A stretch of 64,000 bases of DNA from Rhodobacter sp. Its GTDB lineage: Bacteria > Pseudomonadota > Alphaproteobacteria > Rhodobacterales > Rhodobacteraceae. The DNA lies in NCBI GenBank assembly GCA_020250175.1, contig JADCEN010000013.1:220426-284425 (forward strand). The letters are read 5' to 3'. Shown here piece by piece: positions 33,348-43,247 of this stretch (its first letter is position 1; every line of letters starts with the position of its first letter). Made by a program: the position numbers and the translations under genes. The notes beneath the pieces were generated by a model. It was not told the origin of the DNA. It made no database searches and was given only the letters and a program-made list of their open reading frames with translations.

Positions 33348-35251
33348 GCTGTCCTTCCCTTCTGTGCGCGCGCTTCGTCCCAGATCCTGCACAGCCGCTG
33401 ATACCGCTCTGCCATCATCTTCACCGCCTGGGCGTCGGTGATCTGCCCGTCCAGCCAGGCGCGGGCCGCATCGGCAAAGATCGTGCGGCCCACGGCGAAG
33501 CCTTTCACAAGGTCATGCCGGGCCGCAAGGGCCAGCGATGCCGCCAGTGCGGACTCTTCCGCATCCAGCCCCAGGACAACCACGCCGCGCGTGTGCGGGT
33601 CATTGCGCATGATCGCCGCACAGGCATTGGTCCAGGCGGCATCGGTGGCAAAAGGCTCCAGCTTCCACCAGTCGGGGAAGACCCCGATATCGTAAAGGCG
33701 CCCGATCACCTCGGCCGAGGTGCTGTCGGTGACGGGGCCGACCTTGGACGGGATGATTTCCAGCAGCATTTCCAGCCGGTTGCGGCGCGCGGCGTGGAAC
33801 AGGCGCGTCACCACCGCCTCCTGCTCTGCCTTCATCTGTGCCGTGTCGCCGGGATGATAGAAACACAGCACCTTGACCACATGATCCAGCGGCCATTCCG
33901 AAAGCCCGCCGTAATCCGGCCCGATCTCGGGCTCCAGGGTCAGGGGCCGCGATCCGGGCCATTCCACGGGCCGCGCCATCCAAAGCCCGGTCCCGGCGGC
34001 GGCATAAAGCGCTTGCCGCCCAAGGCGGCTGTCGCACAGAATACCGTGCCCGCCCTTTCCACCAGACACCTGCAGCGCCGCCTTCAGGCACAACAGCTTG
34101 AACGCCCCGATCTTTTCGGGGGTGGCCCCGTCCATCGCCTCAAGCTGCTGGCGGTGGTCAAAGGCGAAGACGCGCAAGCCGGGCCACGCACCCCTGCGGT
34201 TGGTGGACCAGTGCATCTGCTCCAGCGTCGCATCCTTGCGCAGGGCGGGAACCTTGACGCCGCGTTTCAGGAAGAACTGCAATTCCTCCAGGCTGGGATA
34301 GGCAGGCGTGCAGCCATGGCGGCTGACAGCGAAAGCACCGCAGGCATTGGCATAGGTCAGCGCGACCGGCCAGCTTTCGCCATCCAGCCAGCCCTTGATC
34401 AGGCCGGACATGAAGCCATCGCCAGCACCCAGCACATTGAAGACTTCGATGGGAAAGCCGGGTCCCGCCTGGCCGTCATCCAGGCTGTCGGGGATCGGGC
34501 CACTGAAAGCGGCGGCCCCCATCGGGCCGCGCTTGCAGACCAGTGTCGCGGGGGTGATCGCCCGCACCGCGCGCAGCGCCGCGATGGTGTCGGTCGTGCC
34601 GCCGGCAATGTGGAACTCTTCTTCGGTGCCCACGATCAGGTCGAAGAGGTGCAGCGTGGATTGCAGCCGCTTGGTGACGGCGGCGCTTTCAATAAAGCGG
34701 CTTTCGCCATCGCCATGCCCGGCCAGCCCCCAGAGATTGGGACGATAGTCGATGTCCAGCGCCGTCTGTGCCCCGTGCTTGCGCGCCAGATGCAGCGCCT
34801 TCAGCACGGCGGCTTCGGTGCGGCTGTGCGACAGATGCGTGCCCGTTGCCACCACGGCGCGCGCCGACGCGATAAACGCCTCGTCGATATCGTCCTCGCA
34901 CAGCGCCATATCCGCACAATTCTCGCGGTAGAAGATCAGCGGAAACTGCCTGTCGTCGCGGATGCCCAGCAGCACCAGCGCCGTCAGGCGTTCGGGGTCG
35001 GTCTTGACACCGCGCACATCCACGCCTTCCCGCGCCAGTTCTTCGCGCAGAAAGCGGCCCATATGCTCGTCGCCGACGCGGGTGATCAGCGCCGATTTCA
35101 GGCCCAGCCGCGCCGTGCCGGTGGCCATATTGGTGGGGGAACCGCCGACATATTTCTGGAATGACCCCATGTCTTCCAGACGCCCGCCCACCTGCGCGCC
35201 ATAAAGATCAACCGAGGACCGCCCGATGGTGATGACATCCAGCGTTTTCAT
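33344..35251 (-). CDS. iolC: 5-dehydro-2-deoxygluconokinase fused to a DUF2090 aldolase-like domain
   Basis: A 635-residue two-domain protein. Residues 1 to about 325 are a PfkB kinase: GRSSVDLYGAQVGG, FQKYVGGSPTNMA and the catalytic NVLGAGDGFMSG. This is IolC, which phosphorylates 2-deoxy-5-keto-gluconate. Residues from about 335 are a DUF2090 domain (GLRVFAFDHRQQLEAM...), related to class I aldolases, and may act as the following IolJ-type step. The fused form occurs in other proteobacteria. No separate iolJ is seen here. It is the first gene of the iol operon, with a candidate IolR operator 60 bases upstream. Confidence 0.95.
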   Translation of the reverse strand: MKTLDVITIGRSSVDLYGAQVGGRLEDMGSFQKYVGGSPTNMATGTARLGLKSALITRVGDEHMGRFLREELAREGVDVRGVKTDPERLTALVLLGIRDDRQFPLIFYRENCADMALCEDDIDEAFIASARAVVATGTHLSHSRTEAAVLKALHLARKHGAQTALDIDYRPNLWGLAGHGDGESRFIESAAVTKRLQSTLHLFDLIVGTEEEFHIAGGTTDTIAALRAVRAITPATLVCKRGPMGAAAFSGPIPDSLDDGQAGPGFPIEVFNVLGAGDGFMSGLIKGWLDGESWPVALTYANACGAFAVSRHGCTPAYPSLEELQFFLKRGVKVPALRKDATLEQMHWSTNRRGAWPGLRVFAFDHRQQLEAMDGATPEKIGAFKLLCLKAALQVSGGKGGHGILCDSRLGRQALYAAAGTGLWMARPVEWPGSRPLTLEPEIGPDYGGLSEWPLDHVVKVLCFYHPGDTAQMKAEQEAVVTRLFHAARRNRLEMLLEIIPSKVGPVTDSTSAEVIGRLYDIGVFPDWWKLEPFATDAAWTNACAAIMRNDPHTRGVVVLGLDAEESALAASLALAARHDLVKGFAVGRTIFADAARAWLDGQITDAQAVKMMAERYQRLCRIWDEARAQKGRTA

Positions 35252-35310
35252 CGCGAACTCTCCCTGACAGCCGCCCCGGCGAAAGACTCAGCCGGGCCCC
35301 GTGTCGTTTT

Positions 35311-35324
35311 GGAATTTTTATTCC
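35311..35324. promoter_or_regulatory. Candidate IolR operator upstream of iolC
   Basis: GGAATTTTTATTCC fits the GGAA-N6-TTCC site reported for the RpiR-type IolR repressor of Sinorhizobium. It lies 60 bases before the iolC start and 50 bases after the iolR stop. A related site lies upstream of iolR itself. Assignment as operator is inferred. Confidence 0.65.
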
Positions 35325-35373
35325 ATTCCTCGGGCGAGCTCCAGAGGTTTCCAGAGTCTGCGCCAATTCTTTG

Positions 35374-36195
35374 TCAGCCGCGCACCGCCCCCACGGCAAC
35401 CACAAGCGTCAGGGCCAGCGTGATGGCGGCCGACAGGGACCGGAACGCGCCGAAATCTGCTTCGGGGACCAACAGCACGGCATCGGACAGCCGTGCCAGC
35501 GGGCTGCCCGGACGGTCTGTCAGGGCCACAACCGGCAACCCGCGCGTCCGGGCATCCTGCGCCAGCGCCAGGGTTTCTTCCGAATAGGGCGCAAAGGCGA
35601 TGGCAAGCAGGGCATCGGTTGCGCGCAGGGCAAAGCGGTGATCCAGCAGGCCTACCCCGTCATGCAGCATCGCGGGGACCTGCACCTTGTCGAAGACATA
35701 GGCCAAATAGCTTGCCACCGGAAAGGCGCGGCGCAGGCCGATAAGATGCACGGTATCGGCGCGGCCCAACAGGCCCACGGCCCGGTTCAAGGCATCCTCA
35801 TCCAGCGTTTTCGCCAGTCTTTCCAAAGATGTGCGCCCGGCATCCACGAATTCCGCCAAAAGCGCGCCCGGACTGCCGCCCTCGCGGTCCTTCAGGGTCT
35901 TCAGCCGTGTCGCATAGTCCGGCAGGCCGGGAACATAGGCCTCGCGGAACAGGCGCTGCATGTCGGAATAGCCGGTGAACCCCATGATGCGGCAGAACCG
36001 CATCAGGGCCGAGGGCGGCACGCCTGCGCCCGCCGCCAGATCGGCCACGGTGGATACGGCGATCCGGTCGGACCGGGCGGCAACAAATTCGGCGCATTGC
36101 CGCAACCTTTTGGGCAGCCCTTCGGTAATCGCCGCCAGCCGGTCGTGAAACTCTTCCAACGTGGACGGGGCGCTCAGGACATCTGGGACGGGCAT
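35374..36195 (-). CDS. iolR: RpiR-family regulator of inositol catabolism
   Basis: A 273-residue RpiR/MurR-type regulator. The N-terminal HTH_6 domain (about residues 15-90) includes STVADLAAGAGVPPSALMRFCRIMGF. The C-terminal SIS domain (about 125-255) binds sugar phosphates and has VHLIGLRRAFPVASYL and ALTDRPGSPLARLSD. It lies directly upstream of the iol operon on the same strand. GGAA-N6-TTCC-like sites before both iolC and iolR fit repression of the operon and of itself, relieved by an inositol intermediate. Confidence 0.88.
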   Translation of the reverse strand: MPVPDVLSAPSTLEEFHDRLAAITEGLPKRLRQCAEFVAARSDRIAVSTVADLAAGAGVPPSALMRFCRIMGFTGYSDMQRLFREAYVPGLPDYATRLKTLKDREGGSPGALLAEFVDAGRTSLERLAKTLDEDALNRAVGLLGRADTVHLIGLRRAFPVASYLAYVFDKVQVPAMLHDGVGLLDHRFALRATDALLAIAFAPYSEETLALAQDARTRGLPVVALTDRPGSPLARLSDAVLLVPEADFGAFRSLSAAITLALTLVVAVGAVRG

Positions 36196-36238
36196 GCTCT
36201 TTTCCTTGGCGACCGGCTTATCGGCACCTTAGGCGTTT

Positions 36239-36252
36239 AGAACAAAAATTCC
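36239..36252. promoter_or_regulatory. Candidate IolR operator upstream of iolR
   Basis: AGAACAAAAATTCC, or GGAATTTTTGTTCT on the minus strand, matches seven of eight fixed positions of GGAA-N6-TTCC and shares its AT-rich centre with the site at 35311. It lies 43 bases before the iolR start, suited to autoregulation. Confidence 0.5.
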
Positions 36253-36276
36253 AAACCTAAAGCGGGAAGCCCTGCA

Positions 36277-36801
36277 TCAGGCCTGAGCGACCGTCAACCC
36301 CGCACGAAAGCGGAGCATATTGGCCTGATAGTTCAGGGCCGACCGCAGCAGACGCGCCTTCGCCTCGGCGTCCAGCTGGCGGATCACTTTACCGGGCGCG
36401 CCCATTACCAGGCTGCCGTCCGCGATCTCCTTGCCTTCGGTGATCATCGCCCCTGCCCCGATCAGGCAGCCGCGCCCGATCCGGCTGCCGTTCATCAGCA
36501 TCGCCCCCATGCCGATCAGCGTGCCCTCGGCCACCGTGCATCCGTGCAGCATCGCCTTGTGGCCGATGGTGCAATTGGCCCCGATGGTCAGCGGAAACCC
36601 CATGTCAGTGTGCAGCACCGCGTTTTCCTGCACGTTCGATCCCGCACCGACGCGAATCTCTTCATTGTCGCCGCGCAGCGTCGCCCCGAACCAGACCGAT
36701 GCCCCGGCCTCCAGCACCACGCGGCCGATCAGGTTGGCATCGGGTGCCACCCAGGTATCGGGGTGAAGCTGCGGGCGGATACCGTCCAAAGCATAGATCA
36801 T
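36277..36801 (-). CDS. Gamma-carbonic anhydrase family protein
   Basis: A 174-residue left-handed beta-helix protein with hexapeptide repeats, of the YrdA/PaaY gamma-carbonic anhydrase-like group. It opens [26 protein letters not shown]. Metal ligand candidates are in [10 protein letters not shown] and [13 protein letters not shown]. True carbonic anhydrase activity is uncertain in this subgroup. The start overlaps the stop of gmk by ATGA, so the two are coupled. Confidence 0.9.
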   Translation of the reverse strand: MIYALDGIRPQLHPDTWVAPDANLIGRVVLEAGASVWFGATLRGDNEEIRVGAGSNVQENAVLHTDMGFPLTIGANCTIGHKAMLHGCTVAEGTLIGMGAMLMNGSRIGRGCLIGAGAMITEGKEIADGSLVMGAPGKVIRQLDAEAKARLLRSALNYQANMLRFRAGLTVAQA

Positions 36802-37430
36802 CTGTCCTCAAACTCCCGGTTCAGACCGCGCACGAACTCCGAAAGGCCGGGCTGGCGGTTGCGGCGCAGACGTTCTGCCCGCACGATCGCCTTCAGTTCG
36901 TCTTCGGCTGTTTCCAAACGTTCATTCACCAGGACATAGTCATATTCCGCCCAGTGGCTGATCTCATCGCGGCTTCTGGCCATCCGGCCTGCAATCACCG
37001 CGTCGCTGTCCTGTGCCCGGTCACGCAGGCGGCGTTCCAGCTGTGCGATGGACGGCGGCAGGATGAAGACCGACACCACATCATCGCGCATCGCCTGCCT
37101 GATCTGCTGCCCGCCCTGCCAGTCGATGTCAAAGACCGTATCGCGCCCCTCGCGCATGGCCGCCTCGACCGGCGCGCGCGGGGAGCCGTAGAGATTGCCG
37201 AAGACCTCGGCATGTTCCAGCATCCCGCCCGATGCCACCAGCGCCTCGAATTCCGCCCGCGTGCGAAAGTGATAGTCGCGCCCGTCCACCTCGCCGGGGC
37301 GCGGTGTGCGCGTGGTGGCCGAAACGGAAAACCGGATCGCCGGGTCCCAGGCCATCAGCCGCCTGGTCAGCGATGATTTGCCCGCCCCGGACGGCGAGGA
37401 CAGGATAAGAAGCAGACCTCGCCGCGTCAT
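36798..37430 (-). CDS. gmk: Guanylate kinase
   Basis: Gmk phosphorylates GMP and dGMP with ATP. The 210-residue product has the P-loop [11 protein letters not shown] near residues 11-21, the GMP-binding [21 protein letters not shown] and the lid RMARSRDEI. It lies 3 bases after yicC on the same strand, a common pairing in proteobacteria. Confidence 0.97.
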   Translation of the reverse strand: MTRRGLLLILSSPSGAGKSSLTRRLMAWDPAIRFSVSATTRTPRPGEVDGRDYHFRTRAEFEALVASGGMLEHAEVFGNLYGSPRAPVEAAMREGRDTVFDIDWQGGQQIRQAMRDDVVSVFILPPSIAQLERRLRDRAQDSDAVIAGRMARSRDEISHWAEYDYVLVNERLETAEDELKAIVRAERLRRNRQPGLSEFVRGLNREFEDR

Positions 37431-37433
37431 GAG

Positions 37434-38327
37434 CTATTCCACGTTCTGAACCTGCTCGCGCATCTGATCGATGACGGTTTTCAGGTCAAGCCCGATGCGC
37501 GTCAGCGCAATCGACTGCGCCTTCGAGCACAGGGTATTGGCCTCGCGGTTGAACTCCTGCGCCAGAAAATCGAACCTGCGTCCGACCGGCCCCGGATCTG
37601 CCAAGAGCGCCCGCGCTGCCGCGATATGGGCCGTCAGCCGGTCAAGCTCTTCGGTCACATCCGCTTTCACGGCGATCAGCGCCAGTTCCTGGGCCAGCCG
37701 CGTCTGGTCCACACCCGCCGCACCGGCCAGCACGCGGGCCAGGCTTTGCTGCAGGGACTGACCCATCGTATCGCGCCGCAACAGGGCTTCGGCGGCGGCG
37801 TCTGCCGCAAGGGCCGCGATCAGGTCAATCTGCGTGCCCAGCACGGCGACAAGGGCCGCACCTTCCGCCGACCGGGTGGCGGTGAATGCATCCAGCAGCG
37901 GCGGCAGGTCGGCCGTCAGGGCGCGGCGCAGCGGCTCTGTGTCATCGGGTTCGGCCGGGGACCGGTCCAGCACGCCCGGCAGGCCCAGAACCTCGGCGGC
38001 AGAGGGGGCACACAGGTCAAGCCCGCGCCCCGCCGCCGCTTCGGTCACTTCCGCCAGCCCTGACAGAACGGCGGCCAGAACGGCGCGGTTCACCCGCACA
38101 GGCTCGGGGCCCGCCTCACGCGTCAGCTTCAGGGTCAACGATACGGTGCCGCGCTGAACCCGGCGCACCAGCTCTGCCCGCACCAGCGGCTCCAGCCCGT
38201 CGATCCACTCGGGCAGGCGCAGACGCAGGTCCAGCCCCTTGCCATTGACGGACCGCACCTCCCAGGACCAGGCGGCACCGGCCCCCTGCCCCTTGCGGGC
38301 GGCAAAGCCGGTCATCGAGACGATCAT
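37434..38327 (-). CDS. yicC: YicC-family endoribonuclease
   Basis: A 297-residue YicC protein beginning MIVSMTGFAA with the charged RSVNGKGLDLRLRLP region. It ends with EFNREANTLCSKAQS...GLDLKTVIDQMREQVQN, the conserved C-terminus. Family members act as endoribonucleases affecting small RNA turnover. It is the first gene of the yicC-gmk-carbonic anhydrase run. Confidence 0.93.
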   Translation of the reverse strand: MIVSMTGFAARKGQGAGAAWSWEVRSVNGKGLDLRLRLPEWIDGLEPLVRAELVRRVQRGTVSLTLKLTREAGPEPVRVNRAVLAAVLSGLAEVTEAAAGRGLDLCAPSAAEVLGLPGVLDRSPAEPDDTEPLRRALTADLPPLLDAFTATRSAEGAALVAVLGTQIDLIAALAADAAAEALLRRDTMGQSLQQSLARVLAGAAGVDQTRLAQELALIAVKADVTEELDRLTAHIAAARALLADPGPVGRRFDFLAQEFNREANTLCSKAQSIALTRIGLDLKTVIDQMREQVQNVE

Positions 38328-38543
38328 CGGATTTCCCCGGTTGGGATTTCCCCGGCACAGTTAACCAACATCACATTTTCCCCTTCATTGAGCCCGCAAG
38401 CCGGGTATGTATACAATTGGATTGCTTTTCTTGACCCCATGTTAACTGTGAACAGCCGCAAAGGCGCGCCAGAAAGCACATCTGCCCGGAACTGTCCGGC
38501 CAAGGGTCGAGAATCAGTGGCGGGATTCGGATTGGGCGGGGCG

Positions 38544-39293
38544 ATGGGACGCAGGGCGGATTGGGACTGGGAAAGGGTGGTGCCGATGCTGGGACGGGAC
38601 GGCGGAACGGGCAGAAGCCCTGATTATGCGCCCCTGCACCAGGTCCGGGCCTATTGGGACGGGCTGCGCGGCGCGGATCTGATCCCGCGCCGCCGCCTGA
38701 TCGAGCCGCATGGCCTGCGCGACGCCCTGGCACATGTCTTTCTGGTCGAGCGGATCGCCCCCGGCCTGGCCCGGTTCCGCCTTGCCGGAACGCATCTGAC
38801 GCAGATCATGGGCATGGAGGTGCGGGGGATGCCGCTGAGTGCCCTTCTGGCCCCCGCATCGCGCGAGGGCGCGCGCGTGCTGGTCGAGGCGGTGTTTTCC
38901 GGCCCATCCATCGTCGAACTGGCGCTGGACTCGGATCGCGGTCTGGCCCGGCCGGCCATGCAGGGGCGGATGATTCTGCTGCCCGTCAGCGATGATGATG
39001 ATGTCTGCAACCGCGCCCTGGGCTGCCTGGTGACCGAAGGCGATATCGGACGCGGCCCGCGCCGCTTTGCGATCACCCGCCAGCGGACAGAAACGGTCCG
39101 GCCGCGCGCGCCCGCCCCCAAGGCGAATCCTGCGCCCGCCTTTGCCGAAGACCCGCGTTCTTTTGCGCCCCCGGCCCCGATCCTGTTCCCGGTCCCGGTC
39201 CCGCTTTCGCCCGCCCCCCGTGCGGCTGCGCATGCCCCGCGCCCGCCGCGCGGCAAACCGCAGCTGCGCCTGGTCGTCCGCAACGACGACTGA
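38544..39293 (+). CDS. PAS-domain protein (PAS_5 type)
   Basis: A 249-residue protein with a PAS_5-type domain over about residues 25-175 (YWDGLRGADLIPRRRLIEPHGL, VFLVERIAPGLARFRLAGTHL, GMEVRGMPLSALL). A proline-rich, low-complexity tail follows (about 190-249). It lacks any output domain and so may act by protein contact. The ATG at 38544 is preceded by a G-rich tract; a GTG at 38517 is another option, and the frame to 38388 runs through the promoter region. It is divergent from yicC. Confidence 0.8.
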   Translation: MGRRADWDWERVVPMLGRDGGTGRSPDYAPLHQVRAYWDGLRGADLIPRRRLIEPHGLRDALAHVFLVERIAPGLARFRLAGTHLTQIMGMEVRGMPLSALLAPASREGARVLVEAVFSGPSIVELALDSDRGLARPAMQGRMILLPVSDDDDVCNRALGCLVTEGDIGRGPRRFAITRQRTETVRPRAPAPKANPAPAFAEDPRSFAPPAPILFPVPVPLSPAPRAAAHAPRPPRGKPQLRLVVRNDD

Positions 39294-39353
39294 CTGCCCC
39301 GGGACAAAGGGCGGCCCCGTACAGAACCGCCCTTCACCCGGATCAGAAACGCA

Positions 39354-40724
39354 TCACAAGGCCATGCGCCGGGCCCCGTCGCGCAGGGATGACAGTTCTT
39401 CCGCCACCAGGAAGGCCAGTTCCAGCGATTGCGAGGCGTTCAGGCGCGGATCACAGGCGGTGTGGTAGCGGTCGGACAGGTCTTCGTCCGTCACCGCCCG
39501 CAATCCGCCGGTGCATTCCGTCACGTCCTTGCCCGTCATCTCGAAATGCACGCCGCCGGGGATGGTGCCTTCTGCCTTGTGGATCGCAAAGAACTCGCGC
39601 ACTTCGCGCAGCACCGAGTCGAAGGGGCGGGTCTTGTAGCCCGACGCGGCCTTGATCGTGTTGCCATGCATCGGATCACAGCTCCACAGCACATTGGCAC
39701 CTTCTTCGCGGACAGTCCTGATCAGGCGCGGCAGGTTTTCGCCGACCTTGCCCGCGCCAAAGCGCGCGATCAGGGTCAGACGGCCCGCCTCATTGGCCGG
39801 GTTCAGCCGGGCCATCAGCACCTTGAGGTCTTCTGCCGTGGTGGTCGGCCCGCACTTCAAGCCGATCGGGTTCAGCACGCCGCGCGCGAATTCCACATGC
39901 GCCCCGTCCGGCTGCCGCGTGCGGTCGCCGATCCAGATCATGTGACCCGACCCGGCAACGGGCTGGCCGGTGATCGAATCGATCCGGCACAGCGCCTCTT
40001 CATATTCCAGAAGCAGCGCCTCGTGGCTGGTGTAGAAATCCACCGTCGACAGCGAATGCGCGGTGTCCGAGGTGATCCCGGCGGCATTCATGAAATCCAG
40101 CGCGTCGGAGATCCGGTTGGAAATCTCGCGGTAGCGTTCGGCCTTGTCGCTTTCGGCAAAGCCAAGGGTCCAGCTGTGCACGCGGTGGATATCGGCGAAC
40201 CCCCCCGTCGAGAAGGCCCGCAGCAGGTTGAGCGAGGCTGCCGCCTGGGTATAGGCCTGCAACATGCGCTGCGGATCGGGAATGCGGGCCTCGGGCGTGA
40301 AATCAAAGCCGTTGATGATGTCGCCGCGATAGCTGGGCAGTTCCTGCCCGCCGATCACTTCGGTACCGGCCGAGCGCGGCTTGGCGAACTGGCCGGCCAT
40401 CCGGCCCACCTTGACCACCGGCACCTTTGCGCCAAAGGTCAGGACCACCGCCATCTGCAACATCACGCGAAAGGTGTCGCGGATGTTGTCGGCGCTGAAT
40501 TCGGCAAAGCTTTCGGCGCAGTCGCCGCCCTGCAGAAGAAAGGCCTTGCCTTCGGCCGCCAGGCCAAGCTGCTTTCTCAGCCTGCGCGCCTCGCCGGCGA
40601 ACACCAGCGGCGGATACTTGGCAAGCTGCGCCTCGACGGCGTTCAGCGCGGCGGTATCGGGATAGTCGGGCATCTGGATACGCGCCTTGGCGCGCCAGTC
40701 CGACTTGGTCCAGCCCTTGGTCAT
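39354..40724 (-). CDS. Class II 3-deoxy-7-phosphoheptulonate synthase
   Basis: This enzyme makes DAHP from phosphoenolpyruvate and erythrose 4-phosphate, the first step of the shikimate pathway. The 456-residue product is the plant-type (class II) form: [45 protein letters not shown] and [10 protein letters not shown] are visible. The start at 40724 follows GGAGGCGATCC. It stands as a single gene, convergent with the PAS protein. Confidence 0.96.
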   Translation of the reverse strand: MTKGWTKSDWRAKARIQMPDYPDTAALNAVEAQLAKYPPLVFAGEARRLRKQLGLAAEGKAFLLQGGDCAESFAEFSADNIRDTFRVMLQMAVVLTFGAKVPVVKVGRMAGQFAKPRSAGTEVIGGQELPSYRGDIINGFDFTPEARIPDPQRMLQAYTQAAASLNLLRAFSTGGFADIHRVHSWTLGFAESDKAERYREISNRISDALDFMNAAGITSDTAHSLSTVDFYTSHEALLLEYEEALCRIDSITGQPVAGSGHMIWIGDRTRQPDGAHVEFARGVLNPIGLKCGPTTTAEDLKVLMARLNPANEAGRLTLIARFGAGKVGENLPRLIRTVREEGANVLWSCDPMHGNTIKAASGYKTRPFDSVLREVREFFAIHKAEGTIPGGVHFEMTGKDVTECTGGLRAVTDEDLSDRYHTACDPRLNASQSLELAFLVAEELSSLRDGARRMAL

Positions 40725-40870
40725 GGATCGCCTCCGTCAATTTGCGGTCGCCCGCGTATAAGGATTTGCCGCCGCATTGAAAAGGGTGATCCTCCCGACT
40801 GGGGTCCCGGAAGTCCGGGGCGGGGAATTTCCGGGAACCGGCCTTGCAGCGGCGGGATTTCCCTGATTGA

Positions 40871-41929
40871 GTGGCGGTGAACGACACCAACAGGTCGCAA
40901 ATGATCAACCTTCAGCCGCCCCCCGAAGCCCGCCGCCGCGAAACCAACCGGCCGCGACGCTTTGTCTTCCTGCTGCTGGACCGGTTCACCATGCTGTCCT
41001 TTGCCGGGGCCATCGAACCCTTGCGCATCGCCAACCGGATTGTCGGAAAGCCGATTTACGAGTGGCGCCTGATCGGCGAAGGCGGGATCAGCGCCACCTG
41101 TTCGAACGGCGCCTCCTTTCAACTGGACATGGGACTGGAAGAGCTGGACCGCGACGACACGCTTCTGGTCTGCGGCGGCATCGATGTGCAGCGCGCCACG
41201 ACGAAGCCGATCATTGCCTGGCTGCGGCGCGAGGCGCGGCGCGGCATGGCCATCGGCGGGCTGTGCACGGGGTCCTGGACACTTGCCAGGGCCGGGTTGC
41301 TGGACGGCAGGAAGGCCACGATCCACTGGGAAAACCAGGACGGTTTCCTTGAGGAATTCGAAGATGTGAAGCTGACGAAATCGGTCTTTGTCGTGGATGG
41401 CAACCGGCTGTCCACAGCTGGCGGCACCTCTTCCATCGATCTCATGCTGAAGCTGATTGCAGCCGATCATGGCGACGAGGTTGCCAATACGGTGGCCGAC
41501 CAGCTGATATACTCGTCGATCCGGACAGATCAGGACACCCAGCGCCTGTCAATCCCGACGCGCATCGGCGTGCGGCACCCCAAGCTCAGCCAGGTCATCC
41601 AGATGATGGAGGCCAATATCGAAGACCCGATCAGCCCGGCCGACCTGGCCGAAGAGGTGGGCATGTCCACCCGCCAGCTGGAGCGGCTGTTCCGCCGCTA
41701 CCTCAACCGCAGCCCCAAGCGCTATTACATGGAACTGCGCCTGCAGAAGGCCCGCAACCTGCTGATGCAAACCGACATGAGCGTGATCAATGTGGCGCTG
41801 GCCTGCGGCTTTGCCTCGCCCTCGCATTTCTCGAAATGCTACCGGGCGCATTACAACACCACCCCCTACCGCGAGCGCGGCACGCAAGGCACCCCCGGCA
41901 TGTCCGGCATGGCGCGCCTGTCGATCTGA
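40871..41929 (+). CDS. GlxA-family regulator (DJ-1/PfpI domain plus AraC HTH)
   Basis: A 352-residue transcriptional regulator. The N-terminal class I glutamine amidotransferase-like domain (about 25-200) has FVFLLLDRFTMLSFAGAIEPLR and GGLCTGSWTLARAGLLDG with the cysteine position. The C-terminal AraC DNA-binding domain (about 240-335) has DLAEEVGMSTRQLERLFRRY and ACGFASPSHFSKCYR. Relatives include GbdR and CdhR, which respond to glycine betaine, dimethylglycine or carnitine. The dimethylglycine dehydrogenase gene 7 kb away is a tempting but unproven target. GTG 40871, GTG 40877 and ATG 40901 are possible starts. Confidence 0.9.
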   Translation: MAVNDTNRSQMINLQPPPEARRRETNRPRRFVFLLLDRFTMLSFAGAIEPLRIANRIVGKPIYEWRLIGEGGISATCSNGASFQLDMGLEELDRDDTLLVCGGIDVQRATTKPIIAWLRREARRGMAIGGLCTGSWTLARAGLLDGRKATIHWENQDGFLEEFEDVKLTKSVFVVDGNRLSTAGGTSSIDLMLKLIAADHGDEVANTVADQLIYSSIRTDQDTQRLSIPTRIGVRHPKLSQVIQMMEANIEDPISPADLAEEVGMSTRQLERLFRRYLNRSPKRYYMELRLQKARNLLMQTDMSVINVALACGFASPSHFSKCYRAHYNTTPYRERGTQGTPGMSGMARLSI

Positions 41930-41934
41930 TCGCG

Positions 41935-41951
41935 CGGCCGCGAAGCGGCCG
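41935..41951. terminator. Hairpin between convergent genes, possible terminator
   Basis: CGGCCGC-GAA-GCGGCCG forms a perfect seven-pair hairpin 6 bases after the GlxA-type stop. There is no T run, so termination is only suggested by position between two convergent genes. Confidence 0.35.
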
Positions 41952-42030
41952 TTCGTGATGCAAACTCTGGGCAGGGGGGTCTGATTGCCGGTTCCCGCCC
42001 GAGTTATTCCGGCCGGCAAGATGACCGTGG

Positions 42031-43137
42031 TCAGGACGCCGGGACAATGCGGAACACCGCCCCTTCTGTCACCGACAGAAACCAGATCGCCCCCTCCGGC
42101 CCCTGCCGGACATCGCGGACGCGCCCGGTTTCGGGGGCTTGCAGGCGTTCCTCGGCAAAGTCTGCCTCCGGGTCGAGGCGCGAGATGTAGTCGTACTTCA
42201 GGCTGCCGGTGAAGATGTCGCCCTGCCATTCGGGAAAGAGGCTGCCCGAATAGATCATCAGGCCCGAAGGCGCAATCGATGGGTCCCAGTAGGTCACCGG
42301 CTGTTCCAGGCCGGGTGCCGCCGTTCCGGTGCCAATCTTGCCACCGCCGTAATCCCGCCCATAGGCGATCACCGGCCAGCCATAGTTGCGCCCCGCCGTA
42401 ATCAGGTTCACCTCGTCGCCGCCCTGCGCACCATGTTCGACCACCCAAAGGCGGCCTGACGCATCCAGGGCCGCCCCCTGCGGGTTGCGGTGGCCCTTGC
42501 TGTAAAGCTCGGGCAAGGCAGCGGGACCAAAGCCTTCCCCCGCCGCAGCCCCCTTTCGCGTCAGGCGCACGACAGACCCTTCATGGCGGGCCAAATCCTG
42601 CGCCAATTCGGGTGTGCCGCGGTCGCCAAGGGTCAGAAAGATTGATCCGTCGGGTGCCTCGACCATCCGCGAGCCGAAATGCCGGCCGCCGGACCCCCCG
42701 GGGCGCATCTCGAAAAGCTGACGGAAATCCTCAAGGCGCGTGCCGTCCTCGGACAACCGCCCTGCGCCCATGGCCGTGCCTTCGCCGCCGTTTGGCTGTG
42801 CCACCGCATAGCTGAGCAGCACTGCGCGGCTTTGCGCAAAATCCTGCGGGATCAGCACATCCAGAAGGCCGCCCTGCCCGACCGCCGCGACCTGCGGCAG
42901 GCCCGAGATTTGGGCCAAGGGCGCGCCCCCTTCGGCGGGAAACAGCGTCAGGCGGCCGTCGCGTTCGGTCACCACAAAGCGCCCGTCCGGCAGGAAACCG
43001 ATCGACCAGGGTTCATCCAGCCCGGTCGCCATCACCTCGATGCGGACCTGCCCCGCAGAGGTTTCAAGGGCCGTCACCGCCCCCGCAAGCCCCGCGTACA
43101 GCCCAAGGGCGCAAATCGCCGTTCGCAACATTGTCAT
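42031..43137 (-). CDS. PQQ-dependent soluble aldose dehydrogenase-type protein (YliI-like)
   Basis: A 368-residue periplasmic six-bladed beta-propeller of the GDH/YliI group, which oxidises aldose sugars with PQQ. A signal peptide (about residues 1-24, ending VTALE) precedes VMATGLDEPWSIGFLPDG, LLDVLIPQDFAQS, YSKGHRNPQG and WVVEHGAQGGDEVNLI with GRNYGWPVIAYG. The ATG at 43137 gives the clean signal peptide; the frame to 43272 is not needed. PQQ synthesis genes are not in the window. It is divergent from the ABC operon. Confidence 0.9.
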   Translation of the reverse strand: MTMLRTAICALGLYAGLAGAVTALETSAGQVRIEVMATGLDEPWSIGFLPDGRFVVTERDGRLTLFPAEGGAPLAQISGLPQVAAVGQGGLLDVLIPQDFAQSRAVLLSYAVAQPNGGEGTAMGAGRLSEDGTRLEDFRQLFEMRPGGSGGRHFGSRMVEAPDGSIFLTLGDRGTPELAQDLARHEGSVVRLTRKGAAAGEGFGPAALPELYSKGHRNPQGAALDASGRLWVVEHGAQGGDEVNLITAGRNYGWPVIAYGRDYGGGKIGTGTAAPGLEQPVTYWDPSIAPSGLMIYSGSLFPEWQGDIFTGSLKYDYISRLDPEADFAEERLQAPETGRVRDVRQGPEGAIWFLSVTEGAVFRIVPAS

Positions 43138-43247
43138 CCGCCATACCCCTTCGCCTTCGCCACCCGGTGGCAATATAGGGGGCCGTACCGCCGGCGGCAA
43201 AAGTGGCCGCGGCAATCCGCCGGTTTGCCCGCAGGAGATCGCTTTTT

